From: Riptortus pedestris
Taxonomy: Eukaryota > Arthropoda > Insecta > Hemiptera > Alydidae
NCBI GenBank assembly: GCA_019009955.1
Contig: CM032233.1
Coordinates: 80,187,501-80,251,500 of the forward strand
DNA: 64,000 nt
Direction: 5' to 3'
The notes beneath the pieces were generated by a model, which was not told the origin of the DNA, ran no database searches, and saw nothing but the letters and a program-made list of their open reading frames with translations. Position 1 is the first letter of the stretch; every line of letters starts with the position of its first letter. Both the position numbers and the translations under genes were made by a program. Of the stretch, positions 10,755-22,760 are shown one piece after another.

Positions 10755-10885
10755 GGGTCTACTGAAAGCTGACAATTAAAAAATGGATATACGTCGCTAA
10801 ATATAGAGCAGAAATACATAGAGACATCCGAAAGGTAATTTTTCGATTTAACTCATAATAACGGAGGTGATTAAAATATTTATTT
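10755..10885 (+). mobile_element. HINE-like fragment, decayed
   Basis: Contains GGGGGTCTACTGAAAGCTGA, TTTTTCGATTTAACTCATAA and TAACGGAGGTG in family order. Both ends are missing. Confidence 0.45.
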
Positions 10886-12049
10886 TTCTTCCCTAGAACA
10901 TGGTGGACTCTTACATGCCCATAGGGAGTAGAACTTTTCATCACTTGCTGCAACCTCTTTATTACTGAGTATTAAAATGCACGGATTTTATGTTGTTTTC
11001 TGTCCTCGGCAAACTCCCACTCCCACTAATGTAATTTTAAAGAACGTAACAGGCATAAGGTGATTTCAGCTTGAGCGGTAACCCATCTGGCAAGAATCTG
11101 GTAGGTACATCTAGATAAGCCTAGTCCTAACACATATAATAGCTGCCCTGTATTCCCTACGTGCCTGTCGTTATTCTATCATTAAACAGTTAGCTGACTC
11201 ACTCCGACCAACTCTCTTCTTCCACCGCGTTCCTCCACCCTACAAGGTATGAATCCTTTAACTTTGATTGTCATTCAACCATTTCTGGACTAAAATAATT
11301 ACCATTCATTTTATAGGGCCGCTCTCGCGTTTTTTTACGATTGCTCGAATCCGTTGAGTTGATCATTGAAGATTCTTCTTCACTTTACCCAATGTTTTAA
11401 GATTGCTATGTTCTTTTGTAATGTTTAGTTTTTAAAAATTATCTAGATACTTGATGAAATCAAGTAAATACAACACTGGCTTGCCTTGTACAGTTATGGC
11501 AGGAAATAATCGTTATTCAATTCATAAATGGAGTTTCAAGTTCTCGAAATGTCTCAGACTACCTCATTAGGGAAGGCAACTATAAATCTATATACCTGTA
11601 CCGTTATGATTATTTCCTGTCTACAGTGTTAATGTATTGAGTATTTGGAGCTCGATTTATCGTTTCTATAGTTAAACAGGTTAAAGTCTCATTGCAAAAA
11701 GGTCTTTTCCTTAATATTTTGAAGGTGATATAAGACTCTCAGTGGCCTTAACTACATTGTGTAATAAGTTCACTAAGACAATCCTTAGGGGCTTTCATTG
11801 AAAGGTAGTTGTTCTAACTGTAGAAAATGATTGAATATTTTTGTATAAAAAATTACAACTTCCAGTCATGATGTGGCATTCATTTTAGTATTGAAGAAAG
11901 GGTACACAGACTTAAGAGTTTTTCATAAAGAGAAGATATGAAATTTAATTTATGGTGATAATTATTAATGAGGAAGCAATTAAATGTTTGCCACATTTGC
12001 CATCACGTTGCCATCTCCGGGATATTTTATGTTGTTGCTACAATTTTTG
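10886..12049. other. No gene recognised
   Basis: Unique-looking AT-rich sequence. No motif, repeat or frame that I can support. Confidence 0.4.
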
Positions 12050-12346
12050 CCAGATTCATAATAATCTAGATATTTTGAATTATTGATCTCCCGCCCTATA
12101 CCCCCACCCCGGTCCGTTTTAGCCCCAAACGAACTTGGTCTTTAGTTTTACATGAAACGCTTATATATCGAGATTGGTTACAAATATTGCGACCGCTAGA
12201 GCGGTAATTGACATGTATACGTACATATCATTTTGAATGGGCCTCGTATTCGTCTTCTCCTAGGTAGGATCGAGGTACATTTGAGGACATGTATACAAAA
12301 TCGCGTCATGAGTATAACCTCAATATCCTATTTCCCTTAATCGAAA
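12050..12346 (+). mobile_element. HINE-like element, 3' half, tandem with next copy
   Basis: Contains a decayed GATATTTTGAATTATT block, the C-rich tract, AACGAACTTGGTC, CGACCGCTAGAGCGG, no expanded array (GACATGTATACGTACATATC instead), the GGATCGAGGTACATTTGAGG block and CGCGTCATGAGTATAACC. Its terminal hairpin is broken (TTTCCCTTAATCG). It runs within a few bases into the 5' end of the next copy in the same direction. Confidence 0.75.
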
Positions 12347-12350
12347 AAAG

Positions 12351-12776
12351 TCCGACACGCAGGGGCAGTGAAAACTACACAAATTCCACAAGTGCGTCAC
12401 GTAGTATTTAGGCTTCAAATAAAGTGATGTATTATATGACATGAGTAAGATTAGGGGGTTTACTAAAGAGCGAGAACTGTTAGCAATGGAAATATCTCGG
12501 TTAATAATCAAGATAGTGAAAAAACGCATTTATAGAACATTCACTTTGCAATAAGATTTGTTCTATACACTTTTTAGATCCGACGTATAATAAAGGAGAT
12601 GATTCGAATTTTCGAATCCCCCCCTCTAAGCACCCCTACCCCCGGTCCGACTTCAGACGTTGACGAACTTGATCTTTACTTTTACATAAAACGTCTAAAT
12701 ATCCCGTTTTTTAAAGATCAAACAAAAATTACGACCACTGGTTAACAGACAAATATATAAAAATATATATGTGTGT

Positions 12777-12832
<56 letters not shown>

Positions 12833-12953
12833 TGAAAGGGTCTTATTTTCTTCATGTCATAGATAGGATCGATGGACATTTGAGGAAATTATTCGAATAT
12901 CGTGTAATGAGTACGACCTCATTAGCTGATTTCCCTTAATGGAAAGAAGCTAA
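12351..12953 (+). mobile_element. HINE-like element, complete but diverged
   Basis: Starts TCCGACACGCAGGGG; hairpin 1 is lost. It carries the GTGCGTCACG 5' subtype block, a C-rich tract at about 12628-12653, and a (TA)n array at about 12779-12824 preceded by a GTGTGTGG variant. The right end is TTTCCCTTAATGGAAA then GAAGCTAA, so the hairpin has lost most pairing. Head-to-tail with the copy before it. Confidence 0.82.
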
Positions 12954-13291
12954 AATATAATCAAAATTTAATATTTATTATTCCCCTTAACATTTGAATC
13001 TCCCAGTGAATAAAATTACTTTTCACTGAATCTCATGAACCAACCTAATTGAAACAGCTAGCAAGAATAATGTTTTTCCTATTGGCATACCTGTCAGTGG
13101 AGCAGTCATTACTGGCTGATCGTCGAGTACACGTGTCTAGAAGAAATCTTTCGGTCAGATGGCACCATCCTCAAGCCTGCCGTTAGTTGACCTGGGTGGT
13201 TTCTTGAAACTTCCTGTATTATTTACTCCTTTATTCAGCTATTAGTTGTCTTCATTTTAGGGAAGTTTCATTTTACCTCGTAACGTAGATT

Positions 13292-14143
13292 TTAGCATAT
13301 TTCCCTTAGGGGAAATCAGCTAATAAGGTAGTACTCATGTAGGGAGTTTCGAAACATTTCTTCAAGTGTCCTTCGATCCTACCCAGAAGATAACGAAAAT
13401 GAGGTCCGTTTAAAATTGTACATATATATTTGTCCGTCAACGCTGTCGCAGTTTTTATCTGATCGTTACCAAACTCGATATTTAAATGTTTTATGTAAAA
13501 ATGAGGATCGAGTTCGTCGAGGGCTAATTCGGACCAGTCTGAGTGAGGGGTTTAGAGGGGAGATTTTAGATAATTCAAAATATCACCGTTAATATACGTC
13601 GAATAGAAAAATTGTATAGGTTTGCTGAACCCCCACTTTTACACATGACACATAAAAAATACTGTGTTATATAATAAACCACATTATATATATATATATT
13701 ATATTCATTCGAAGCTTAAACGCCAAAAATTGTTTTCAAGGGACCTTTATTATACGCGATACATGCATATATGTTCCGTAGATCCCCCCCCCCCCTCCGT
13801 CTTAAGTCTAACAATTTGAATGATTTAGATGAAATAATTCTGATTCATTATGATTTACAGCACTAGATATAGTATATAGTTTTTAATGAAGTTAATATGT
13901 TATAATCAGATATGTTTCAGTAATTGTTTTTCTTTCCGGTGAAGAATATTTCTGTCTATCTGTTTGTTTAAAATTCAGACCCTTTTCGTTCGGAGGTTAT
14001 AAAAGTTGACTGAAAGACTTCTCATTTCCGTTTGTCTTTATGCACATAATATCCACGGTGTTGTCAAGTGTTATGTAGATGTATCTATTGTAAACCTTCA
14101 CTTGGGAAATGTGCTTAGTTTACGCAGCCCCTGCTTGACGGAC
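13292..14143 (-). mobile_element. HINE-like element, complete, long subtype
   Basis: Reversed copy running from TTAGCATATTTCCC (with the GGGGAAATCAGCT partner) to CAGCCCCTGCTTGACGGAC. The microsatellite site holds only GTACATATATATTTG, i.e. an unexpanded state. The long 5' domain is present (GATTCATTATGATTTACAG, CAGTAATTGTTTTTCTTTCC, GAAGAATATTTCTGTCTATC). A short TA run at about 13686-13700 lies elsewhere in this copy. Confidence 0.87.
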
Positions 14144-14699
14144 GTCTTCATTTTCAGCCTTTTGTAAACCCCCACGTCTGTATGGAATAGCCGTCCCTAT
14201 CGAAGTAGTCTTGAGTCCACTCAGGCTAATGTCTTCGTTCTCATGTCGTGTTTGGATTTCCATTTTGCGTGTTATTTGGCACCTGCCGATGAAAAATCGT
14301 TATTCTTTCCATATTTTGTAATGTCCATAGATATTTAATAAATATTGGTTGCTATAAAAAACTAGCAGCTGTACGTTAGTTCTCCCTGTAAGTTAGGAGT
14401 GGGCAATAGTAGCTGAGAGACTTAGTTTCCTTAGGATGTTGAGGCATTCCCATTTAGAAGAATGACTGGTGAGTATAGAAGAGCCATTCCCCTCGTCGGG
14501 CCTACACTCCGGAAATTCTTTAGCATCCATCAAAGGACTACGTGCCCCCTTCTTTTCATCCTTCACTTCACAGAATAGTTCGGCATCCAGCACATTTCCT
14601 CTCCTTACATGAATCAGAATAACGAACACATTCTATAAATAAATTGTCCATAACTAGAGTAATCTCCGTTAGCGTAGATCCTCTTTAATCTTATATTTT
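14144..14699. other. No gene recognised
   Basis: Spacer between two reversed HINE-like copies. No supported feature. Confidence 0.35.
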
Positions 14700-15045
14700 T
14701 TATTTAGGTTCTACTCGTGATTTTCAAAACATTTCTTCAAATGCCCATCGATTCTACCTACTAGATGACGAAAATAAACTCCGTTTAAAATTGTTGTACA
14801 TACATACCTAACTGCCAGCTACCAACGGTCACAATTTTTGTTGTCATTACCAAAATCGATATATAAGCGTTTCTTATAAAACTAAAAATAAAACTCGTTG
14901 ACGGCTGAAGTCGGACAGGTTGGAGGAGAAGGGGGGGGGTGTCAGATGGAGAAAAAATCGAAAATTCATAATATCTCCGTTACTATGAGTCGGATCAAGA
15001 AATAATATGTTATCTTGAGTATTAGCGGAGATTTTAGTTTTTTTT
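14700..15045 (-). mobile_element. HINE-like element, middle portion
   Basis: Reversed. It has TACTCGTGATTTTC, CATCGATTCTACC, GACGAAAATAAACTCCG, TACCAAAATCGATATATAAG, a G-rich tract at about 14925-14942 and ATCTCCGTTACTATGAGTCG. The terminal hairpin and the 5' end are both missing. It is directly followed by a further reversed copy. Confidence 0.72.
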
Positions 15046-15048
15046 ACC

Positions 15049-15190
15049 AAATTTCCCTTATGGGAATATTAGGTATTGAAGTAAGTACTCATGACGCGAT
15101 TTTCGAAAAATGTCTTCAAACGTCCATCGATTCTACATAGTAGATGAGGAAAATGAGGTATGTTCATGATTTTATATATATATTTATTTA

Positions 15191-15254
<64 letters not shown>

Positions 15255-15690
15255 CTGTTACCACTCTAGCGGCCTTTTTTTGACTTATCGTAACCAAACT
15301 CGATATATAACCCTTTTTATGTAAAAAGAAAGATCGAGTTCGTTAACGGCTGAAATCAGACCTGAGGAAGGGGGAAATTTTGAAAATTCAAAGTATCTCT
15401 GTTATTAGGCGTCGGATCGAAAAATTGTAGAAAATCAATCTTATAGCAAATGTAGTATTACATAAATGTTGTTAAGCACATATTTTCTTTATATTGAATA
15501 TTAACCGAGATATTTCCATATTTTAGTTTCCGGCCATCAATAACCCCCCCCCCTTCCTACTGAAATCATATTAACAATAAGCTGTTATAAAATTAAGCAC
15601 TCTATTTGAAGTCTAAATACCAAATCATGTTCTCATTGAACTTTTAATTTTTGAGATAAATGCAAATACGTGAAATGCAACATGTAGACC
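15049..15690 (-). mobile_element. HINE-like element, 5' end missing
   Basis: The right terminus is decayed to AAATTTCCCTTATGGGAATA. The CATGACGCGATTTTCG, CATCGATTCTAC and GAAAATGAGGT blocks follow, then one of the longest arrays, (TA)n at about 15173-15252, then CTCTAGCGGCC and CCAAACTCGATATATAA. The 5' region ends near TGAGATAAATGCAAATACG; the hairpins with TCCGTCACG are absent. Confidence 0.8.
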
Positions 15691-16510
15691 AAACCCTGCT
15701 CTTATTTTCCTCTTAATGGAAGGGAAGGAAAAAAAACTGGAGAGTTATTTATAAATATTGGTCAGACGACCAGCAAGCCTATTCAGGGGAAATGTGCAAA
15801 GTCATTCTTCATTGGCTATGGGAGGGGTCCGCCTATTAGACGGCTCGAGTAAAGTGGAAAATTAGTTATTAATTGTCTGATATCATATAGTGTATTTGTG
15901 GTGGAAGACAAAGACCAGACAACTGCAACCCTTTTTAACATAGCTGAATACTAACAGAATATGAAACAATGCACTTATATCTCACTTTCAATTTGAAAGT
16001 TTTTGTGAATTCAACAATTTTGTATATATAATTCTTTATTATTATTATAATCCCAGAACTCAAATACTGAGCTCAGTGTCATTACAGAAACTGTAAGAAG
16101 TAAAATACAGCTGCATCCCAACTCATTCTGAAAATGTACTGCTCAAAATATGACAAATATTTTAGAATTTTGAAGGAACTCAAGAGAAGAAATGCAAAAA
16201 TTGAAAGTTTATGCATTCCTATTAGAAATACACAATTTACTAGGATGAACATCCATAAAACCACAAAATCTATATTCCGAACACAAATCAGTGCTTTAAA
16301 TTTATTTCTTTGCAGAAACAATATCACTGAAAACAGTATCATTTCAACTCTGACATTTCATAATAGTGGGCAGGAGCTTCCCTCCTTTCGCCTTTAATTT
16401 CATAATTCCTTATAATAATAATATATTTATTATTAATTTCATATTCCTTATAATAATAATATTTCCTATAAGTAATAATATTTAACATTTATATAAAATA
16501 TTTAGTCCAA
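15691..16510. other. No gene recognised; short frames on both strands
   Basis: Contains overlapping 80-odd-codon frames on opposite strands at about 16082-16397. Neither has a recognisable domain and they are mutual shadows. A TAATAA-rich low-complexity run occupies 16400-16450. Confidence 0.4.
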
Positions 16511-16946
16511 TTTGTCTGTTAATGCTCTAGTGGTCGCAAACTCGATATTTAAACATTTTATGTGAAAATAAATATTAATTTCGTTAATGGCAGAAATTGG
16601 ACCAGTTGGAGGGAGGGTTTAGTGGGGGATTTTCGAAAATTCTATCTCCGTTACTATACGTCGGATCGAAAAATTGTATAGAACCCATCTTATTGCAAAT
16701 CAAATTAACTATTAATATTGTTATATACATTTCTTCTTTATTTTGAATATTAACTGAGATATTTGCATTTATATTACGTGTGTGCAAGTAACGGACGAGA
16801 TGAGATCGGCTAGTCTGTTCCTAGTTGGGTTTCCGGCAAAAGCTAGTTCGGCTGTTTCCGTAACTGCTTGTCTCTCGTGAAATTTCTATATTGTAAAACT
16901 TCACGTGGGGAATCTGCTTAGTTTACGCAGCCCCTGCGTGACGGAC
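16511..16946 (-). mobile_element. HINE-like element, 3' third missing
   Basis: Begins at TTTGTCTGTTAATGCTCTAG, exactly the position next to where the microsatellite normally lies, and runs to CAGCCCCTGCGTGACGGAC. The 5' hairpins are intact apart from one base. It carries the short-subtype block with GGACGAGATGAGATCGGCTA and GTTCGGCTGTTTCCGTAACTG. Loss of everything beyond the microsatellite suggests breakage at the array. Confidence 0.83.
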
Positions 16947-17009
16947 TTTTTTTTAGTTTTACGACGCCAAAATTCACTGAAATAAAATGGTGCCCTTTAA
17001 ATGAAGCCT

Positions 17010-17016
<7 letters not shown>

Positions 17017-17055
<39 letters not shown>

Positions 17056-17149
17056 ATTTGGAACGGACCTCATGTCCTAGGTAGGACCGTTGGAAAATCG
17101 CGTCCCGAGTATCTTCAATAGCTGATTTCCCTTATGGGAAATCTACTAA
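17017..17149 (+). mobile_element. HINE-like 3' end with TA array
   Basis: (TA)n, then GGAACGGACCTCATGTCC, GGTAGGACCGTTGG, CGCGTCCCGAGTA, the hairpin TTTCCCTTATGGGAAA and CTACTAA. It is the reciprocal of the copy at 16511-16946 in content, but points the other way and is separated by unrelated bases. Confidence 0.78.
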
Positions 17150-17659
17150 AAAAAGGGTTACTAACGGGTGCACATAACGGAGAATCTATCAAGTAACTTG
17201 TCGTATACCACAGGCTATAACAGATAAAGGAATCATTTTGTGGGGAGGAGGAGAAGGGCACCGGAGGGAGGGGCACAGTTAAATCCAGACTTTACTCATA
17301 AGCCTGGGATGCAAATATAAAAAAATAAAAAAAGGACTTCCTGGTAACCTGTTTAAAATGATCAGGCTAACTCTAGCAAAAGAACCGGTTCTAAACTAAG
17401 TCTTCTTTCTTTTCTTCCTTGAAATAGATTAATTTAAATATTATGAGGCTGTGCCCGCGGCTTTGACCGGAGATCAAGCAAAATTTCTATTTATAAGAAT
17501 CTACATATTTTATCTAGTTTTCCTGTTTCCGGCATAACCTATAAAGCAATTCCTGCTTATTAAATCTTGTATCTATGCTTCCTTATAAGAAAGAAATTCA
17601 AAAATTTGCGCAAATTCTATATATTTACGTGTGTGTGTGTGTGCGCACGTGTGTGTGTT

Positions 17660-17745
<86 letters not shown>

Positions 17746-18360
17746 TAGTATGCGAGAGAGAATCAATCTTTTATAATGACTTTTATGATTTTCTGTCTGA
17801 TATACTCCTTTAATGGTCTAATTCGCATAGCTATATGATGTGTTAATGAATAGGAATCGCTAGAGGGATATCTTAAACACTCATCAACAAATTCATGCTT
17901 TAAAGAAAAGTTCAATGGTTATAACTCATTTTTTTTTCTTGGTATTCATTTATATTCCTAAATAAGTGTGTATCTCAACTGCAACCCACCTTCAACGGAC
18001 ACCATATTTAAATAGCTATAACGTTGATAAATGCCGAGTAAACCTTGGAATTTAAGATATTAGAGAATATGGTAAATTTTGAATTTGGGATATAGAAAGT
18101 TTTACCTCGGCATATAAGTGTGTCGGTTTCATGGTTCGTATTTCTCTGACCATGACAAGCGGTTGTAACTTCAACCGTGCTATTTGTGGTGTTCAGTCGG
18201 ACAATCAACCATGACCTGACATAATAAGCACACATAGTCCTAAGCATGTGTGATCCATCATAGTTAATACAGCCCCCACCATTGCGCTGTGTCCACAATC
18301 AGCGGGAAATTACAATTAAGTGCATCCATCCACAAAATAGCGGCACGCCTACAATATTTA
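17150..18360. other. No gene recognised; contains long GT microsatellite
   Basis: Unique-looking sequence, apart from a (GT)n array with GC and TT interruptions at about 17627-17744. A 96-codon minus-strand frame at 18008-18298 has no recognisable domain and no promoter. Confidence 0.4.
17627..17744. repeat. (GT)n microsatellite
   Basis: Alternating GT with a few GTGCGC and GTTTGT interruptions in the first third and a pure tract after that. It is not at the usual position within a HINE-like copy. Confidence 0.95.
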
Positions 18361-18479
18361 TTAGCATATTTCCCTAAAGGGAAATCAGCTATTAAGGTGT
18401 ACTCATGACGCGATTTTCGAAAAATTTCTTCAAATGTCCATCGATCCTACCCAGGAGATGACGAAAATGAGGTCCGTTC

Positions 18480-18534
<55 letters not shown>

Positions 18535-18956
18535 TATTAGCGCTCTAGCGGTCACAATTTTAGTTTGATCGTTACCAAACTCGATATTTAAACGTTTCAT
18601 GCAAAAAGACAGATCAAGTTCGTTAATGGCTGAAATCGGACTAGTGGGAGGAGGGGATTTTCGAAAATTCAAAATATCTCCGTTACCATAGGTCGGATCA
18701 AAAAATTGTATAGAACCAATCTTATTGTAAATTACATTTACTATAAATATTGTTCTATACTTTTATTCTCTATCTTGAATATTAACCGAGATATTTGTAT
18801 TTTTATTAATTGTGGGCCGATAACGGATGACTAGTTTCCCGCCAAATTGTAGTTCGGCCCTTTGCCGTAACTGTTCGGCTCTCGTATGGAGATTTCTCTA
18901 TTGTATAACTTCCCGTGGGAAATCTGCTTAGTTTACGCAGCCCCTGAGTGACGGAC
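18361..18956 (-). mobile_element. HINE-like element, complete, short subtype
   Basis: Reversed copy from TTAGCATATTTCCC to CCCCTGAGTGACGGAC. The right hairpin is TTTCCCTAAAGGGAAA, with the loop changed but the stem kept. The (TA)n array is at 18484-18533. The short 5' block is present (TGGGCCGATAACGGATG, GTTCGGCCCTTTGCCGTAAC). Confidence 0.9.
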
Positions 18957-18962
18957 TTTTAC

Positions 18963-19160
18963 CTTCCAGCGGTCATAATTTTTGTTTAGTCGCTCCTAAA
19001 CTCGATATATAAGCGTTTTATGTTAAACGAAAGGTCAAGTTCGTTAATGGTTGAAATCGGACTTGTGAGAGGAGGGGGGGGGGGTTAGAAGAGAGGAATT
19101 TGATGATTCAAAATATCTTCCTTACTATTCGTCGGATCGAAAAATGGTATAGGACAAATC
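18963..19160 (-). mobile_element. HINE-like middle fragment joined to previous copy
   Basis: Starts at CCAGCGGTCATAATTTTTG, just past the microsatellite position, 6 bases beyond the 5' end of the preceding copy. It runs through CTAAACTCGATATATAAGC, GTTCGTTAATGGTTGAAATC, the G-rich tract and CTATTCGTCGGATCG. Same orientation as its neighbour. Confidence 0.78.
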
Positions 19161-20423
19161 AATATTTTCTGATATTTTACTCTTGTTCTTTTTATATGTC
19201 TAAAAAGCCAACCTCGTATTGTATTTTCAAGATATTAATGGAACAATAAAATTAAAACCGTAAGAAAGAAGTTCACGGGCCACGGACTGTTAAGAAATGG
19301 ATTTCTACCTTTGAATTTGTTCCACTCATACAGTACGTATGACGGAGAATAATGTGAAATACCACTGATAATTAAAGAATTTTGGTTGAAAAAATATTCC
19401 CATCTTATAATTTCCCCATCTAATGCAACATTTTCGTGAGTTTTCACATACATGGGGAATTGGCGTGCAGTTGCTTCAAAGAACTAATCTCCAAGTTTAG
19501 TAATTAATCAGAAAAGCCACACCGACTTTCAGAGTTAGTTTTTAGTCTAATTGCAGGCTAACTCCGACCATCATGATTTAGATACCGGCTTAGATAGCTT
19601 CCTCTGTACGTAATGGGCATGACTCAACTTCTCCGAATAGGTCCTTCATTTTCCCATGAAAGATTTTCCGGACAGATAGAAATGAAAAATTCTGTGATAC
19701 ATTAACCAGATTTATTCTGGGAAAGTGGCGTAATTTCAGCCCATGAAAAGGAGTCATTATGAAACGAGGATACATTTCCTTTCAAGCAACTTGTGCTAAT
19801 AAAATCTTTCTTCGGTTTGGTTATATCAAGATTTGAGGTCAGTATTTAATGTTTTTTATACTAAACTCTGATCAATAAAAAAAAACCTCAGAAGCCGGAG
19901 GGAACTAATTTGGATTCTTCTTTTTCTTTATCGTATAAAAAAAAAGTTATCTAGTGGTTAGTGATTGACAGAAATTATTTAAATTTGTTTTCAACCTTAC
20001 ATATCGTTTCATCATGCTCACGAAATTTTATAATTGACATTTAAACATTTTCATGAACCTATCGATGCCTAATCTATTAAGCATTGATATCAGGGTTATA
20101 AAGGTTCAGTGTAACCCAGTCCAAAGTATCCACTTGTCTAGCTATTCCACGTTTTTAAGAAACCACTTCGCCTCCTCCCAAAAATATAATACTAATCAAG
20201 AGTAATGCTGCGCGCAATATAGTTGTGGTTGTATATGTAGCTACTGTTTTAATTGTAATTATCACGAAAAATAAGTCAATTCTTTTTTCAAAAATATCTA
20301 TCAACAAAAAACTTCTCACCCTCGACCTCCCAAAATATAATGGTTATGAATAGAGCAAGCCATTAAGTTCTTATAGTAGGATTGAGTGTAGTGAATCTAC
20401 CAAATACCTACTTTTCCAGTTTT
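19161..20423. other. No gene recognised
   Basis: AT-rich, unique-looking. Short minus-strand frames at 19235-19453 and 19590-19775 have no recognisable domain. Confidence 0.4.
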
Positions 20424-21649
20424 TTAGCAGATTTCCCTTAAGGGAAATCAGCTATTGAGGTCGTACTCATGACGCGATTTTTGAAAAATTTCCTCAAATT
20501 TCCTTCGATCCTCCCCAGGAGATGACGAAAATGAGGTCCGTAAAAAATTATATATATGTTTGTCTGTTAACGCCCTAGGGGTCACAATTTTCGTTTGATC
20601 GCTACCAAACTCCATATTTAATCGTTTTATGTGAAAAGACAGATTAAGTTCGTTAATGGCTGAAATCGAACAATTGGGAGGGGGGTTTAGAGGGGGAGAA
20701 TTTTGAAAATTCAAAATATTTCCGTTACTATACCTCAGATCGAAAAATTGTATAGTGCGAATCTTATTGCAAATTAAATGATTTATGAATATTGTTCCAC
20801 ACGTATGTTCAGTATCATGAATATTAACCGAAATATTTGGATTTTATAGTTTTCCGCTTACTCATGTTATATTATTAATAAGCTGTTATATCATGAACCA
20901 TTTTATTCCAGGGTTAAATAAGGAATATTGTTTTCATTGAACTTTTACTTCGTAAGATAAATGCAAATACGTTCTGGTTACCACCGCCCCGTCATAAGTT
21001 CTTGGACTACTAAAATTTGATTGATTGAGATAAAAATTATTCTGATTCATTATAAATTACCGTACTAGAGAATCACTTTATTGTACAAATTTTTATACAG
21101 TTTGTGGGGCTGCTTAATTACATTGAGATGCTGAAGCACACAGCAACTTAGTCAATCCCTAGGACAACAGTAAAACAATACATATTGTATTTAGTCAGCT
21201 CAATAACTAAAATATTAACTAAAATAACACAGTCAGGAACCTAAAAGGTGAATGTCACTAGATACAAAATTAGAAACATCATTATTGTACTAACATGATC
21301 CGTCGATCTATAATAAGATCACTGGTCAGAGAAAAATTTAAAATATATGGTGGGAAATAATCCCTCAAAGCATAGTAAATAGCTTTCAATAAAATTAATA
21401 AGTTCTATTCTGATATATTTGAGTAATTGTGTTTTTTTCTTGTCTAGAATTCCGGTTGGTTCGCCTGTTTGTTAACAATTCAGACGCTTTCCTTTGTCGA
21501 GTTATTAACTAGTAACTGAAAGATTTCTCATTACCATTTGTGTTTATTCACTCAATATTTGCGGTGGTGTTACCAGTATGTATATTTATCTATTGTAAAC
21601 CTTCTCGTGGGAAATCTGCTTAGTTTACGCAGCCCCTGCGTGACGGACC
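20424..21649 (-). mobile_element. HINE-like element, complete long subtype with insert
   Basis: Runs from TTAGCAGATTTCCC (perfect terminal palindrome) to CAGCCCCTGCGTGACGGACC. The microsatellite is only TTATATATATG. The long 5' domain is present. Compared with the copies at 13292 and 43318, about 305 bases at 21071-21378 are extra. Confidence 0.87.
21071..21378 (-). mobile_element. Insert in HINE-like copy, retrotransposon-tail-like
   Basis: Absent from the same place in the copies at 13292-14143 and 43318-44617. On the minus strand it ends GTACAATAAAGTGATTC, with an AATAAA signal, preceded by GCATCTCAATGTAATTAAG. That suggests a 3' end of a reverse-transcribed element, but no coding part or clear target duplication was found. 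Confidence 0.5.
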
Positions 21650-22284
21650 TTTTCTCTAAAACCCTGCATTTCTGCTCACCGCGCCTCCCCACCTTATTAA
21701 TAATCAGTTTATGAATAAGAAATAGATGCCTACAAATAACTCTCTTTAAAAAGAAAGTCTTTTTCCAGAGATGGTATATTTCCATAGTCCATAGTAGGTT
21801 TCCATAATTGATCAGGAGAAAGTCTTTGATTATTCACGTAAAAATATAATTGACTATATACAGAAATAGAAAGAGATATAAAGATTGTATATTCTACTCC
21901 ATATAAAAAAAATTCAATCGGGCTTCAAAAAATATAATTCAAAAACACTCTTTGTACTCCCCGAATTTTTTTTAAAAATCTGTTCTTTGGAAGTTTATGA
22001 ATAGTTAATAATTTATTAGAAATAGCTTTCTTCTTTGAAATTAAATCACTGGTTATTAGTTATATACCGTACATGTAAAATAACCATATCCCTGCATTTA
22101 CTGATTACAGGATAGTAGGTCGGTTTTAAGAGGTATATAGAGGAGAACCTCTCTTTTACATTTATATCGTACCTAACAAACAAATTGATGTTCCTCATAA
22201 TTATTACTTTTATTTTAATTTCCCTAGAACATAACTTTTAAAATAACAAGGCTAAATCTATATATATCAAGAAAGAGGTTTACT
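21650..22284. other. No gene recognised
   Basis: AT-rich spacer with no supported feature. Confidence 0.35.
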
Positions 22285-22619
22285 GTAGGCTTAAAATAAT
22301 CGGTTAATATTTAAGATATAGAAAATAATATAGAACACCATTTAAAGAAAATTACATTTGCAATAAGACTGTTTCTATACATGTTTTCGATTCGACGTAT
22401 AACGCAGATATTTCGAATTTTCGAAATTCCCCCTTCTAACCCTTTCCAACAATTATCTTTGGTAATAAAAATATTACCCATAATTAACGAACTTGATCAT
22501 TAGTCTTAACATAAACCGCCTGAATATGGAGTTTGGTAAGGATCAAACAAAACTTGCGACCGCTAGAGCGTTAACAGGCATATATATATATATATAAATA
22601 TATATATATGTATATATAT

Positions 22620-22671
<52 letters not shown>

Positions 22672-22760
22672 TTATATAATTTTGAATGGACAACATTTTC
22701 GGCGTCTCCTGTTTAGGATCGATGAACGTTTGAAGGAACTCCATCAGGTGATTTCCCTTG
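22285..22760 (+). mobile_element. HINE-like element, both ends decayed
   Basis: From TCGGTTAATATTTAAG through ATTCGACGTATAACGC, CTCTAGCGGTCGC (on the other strand), a compound (TA)n(CA)n(TA)n array at about 22585-22678, and GGATCGATGAACGTTTGAAG. The terminal hairpin is reduced to GATTTCCCTTGACTG. Roughly 30 unrelated bases containing GGTAATAAAAATATTACC, a 7-bp-stem palindrome, interrupt the C-rich tract at about 22461-22478. Confidence 0.78.

Noticed and set aside
16082..16397. Coding region on either strand
   Set aside because: Two overlapping opposite frames without any recognisable domain; composition like the AT-rich surroundings.
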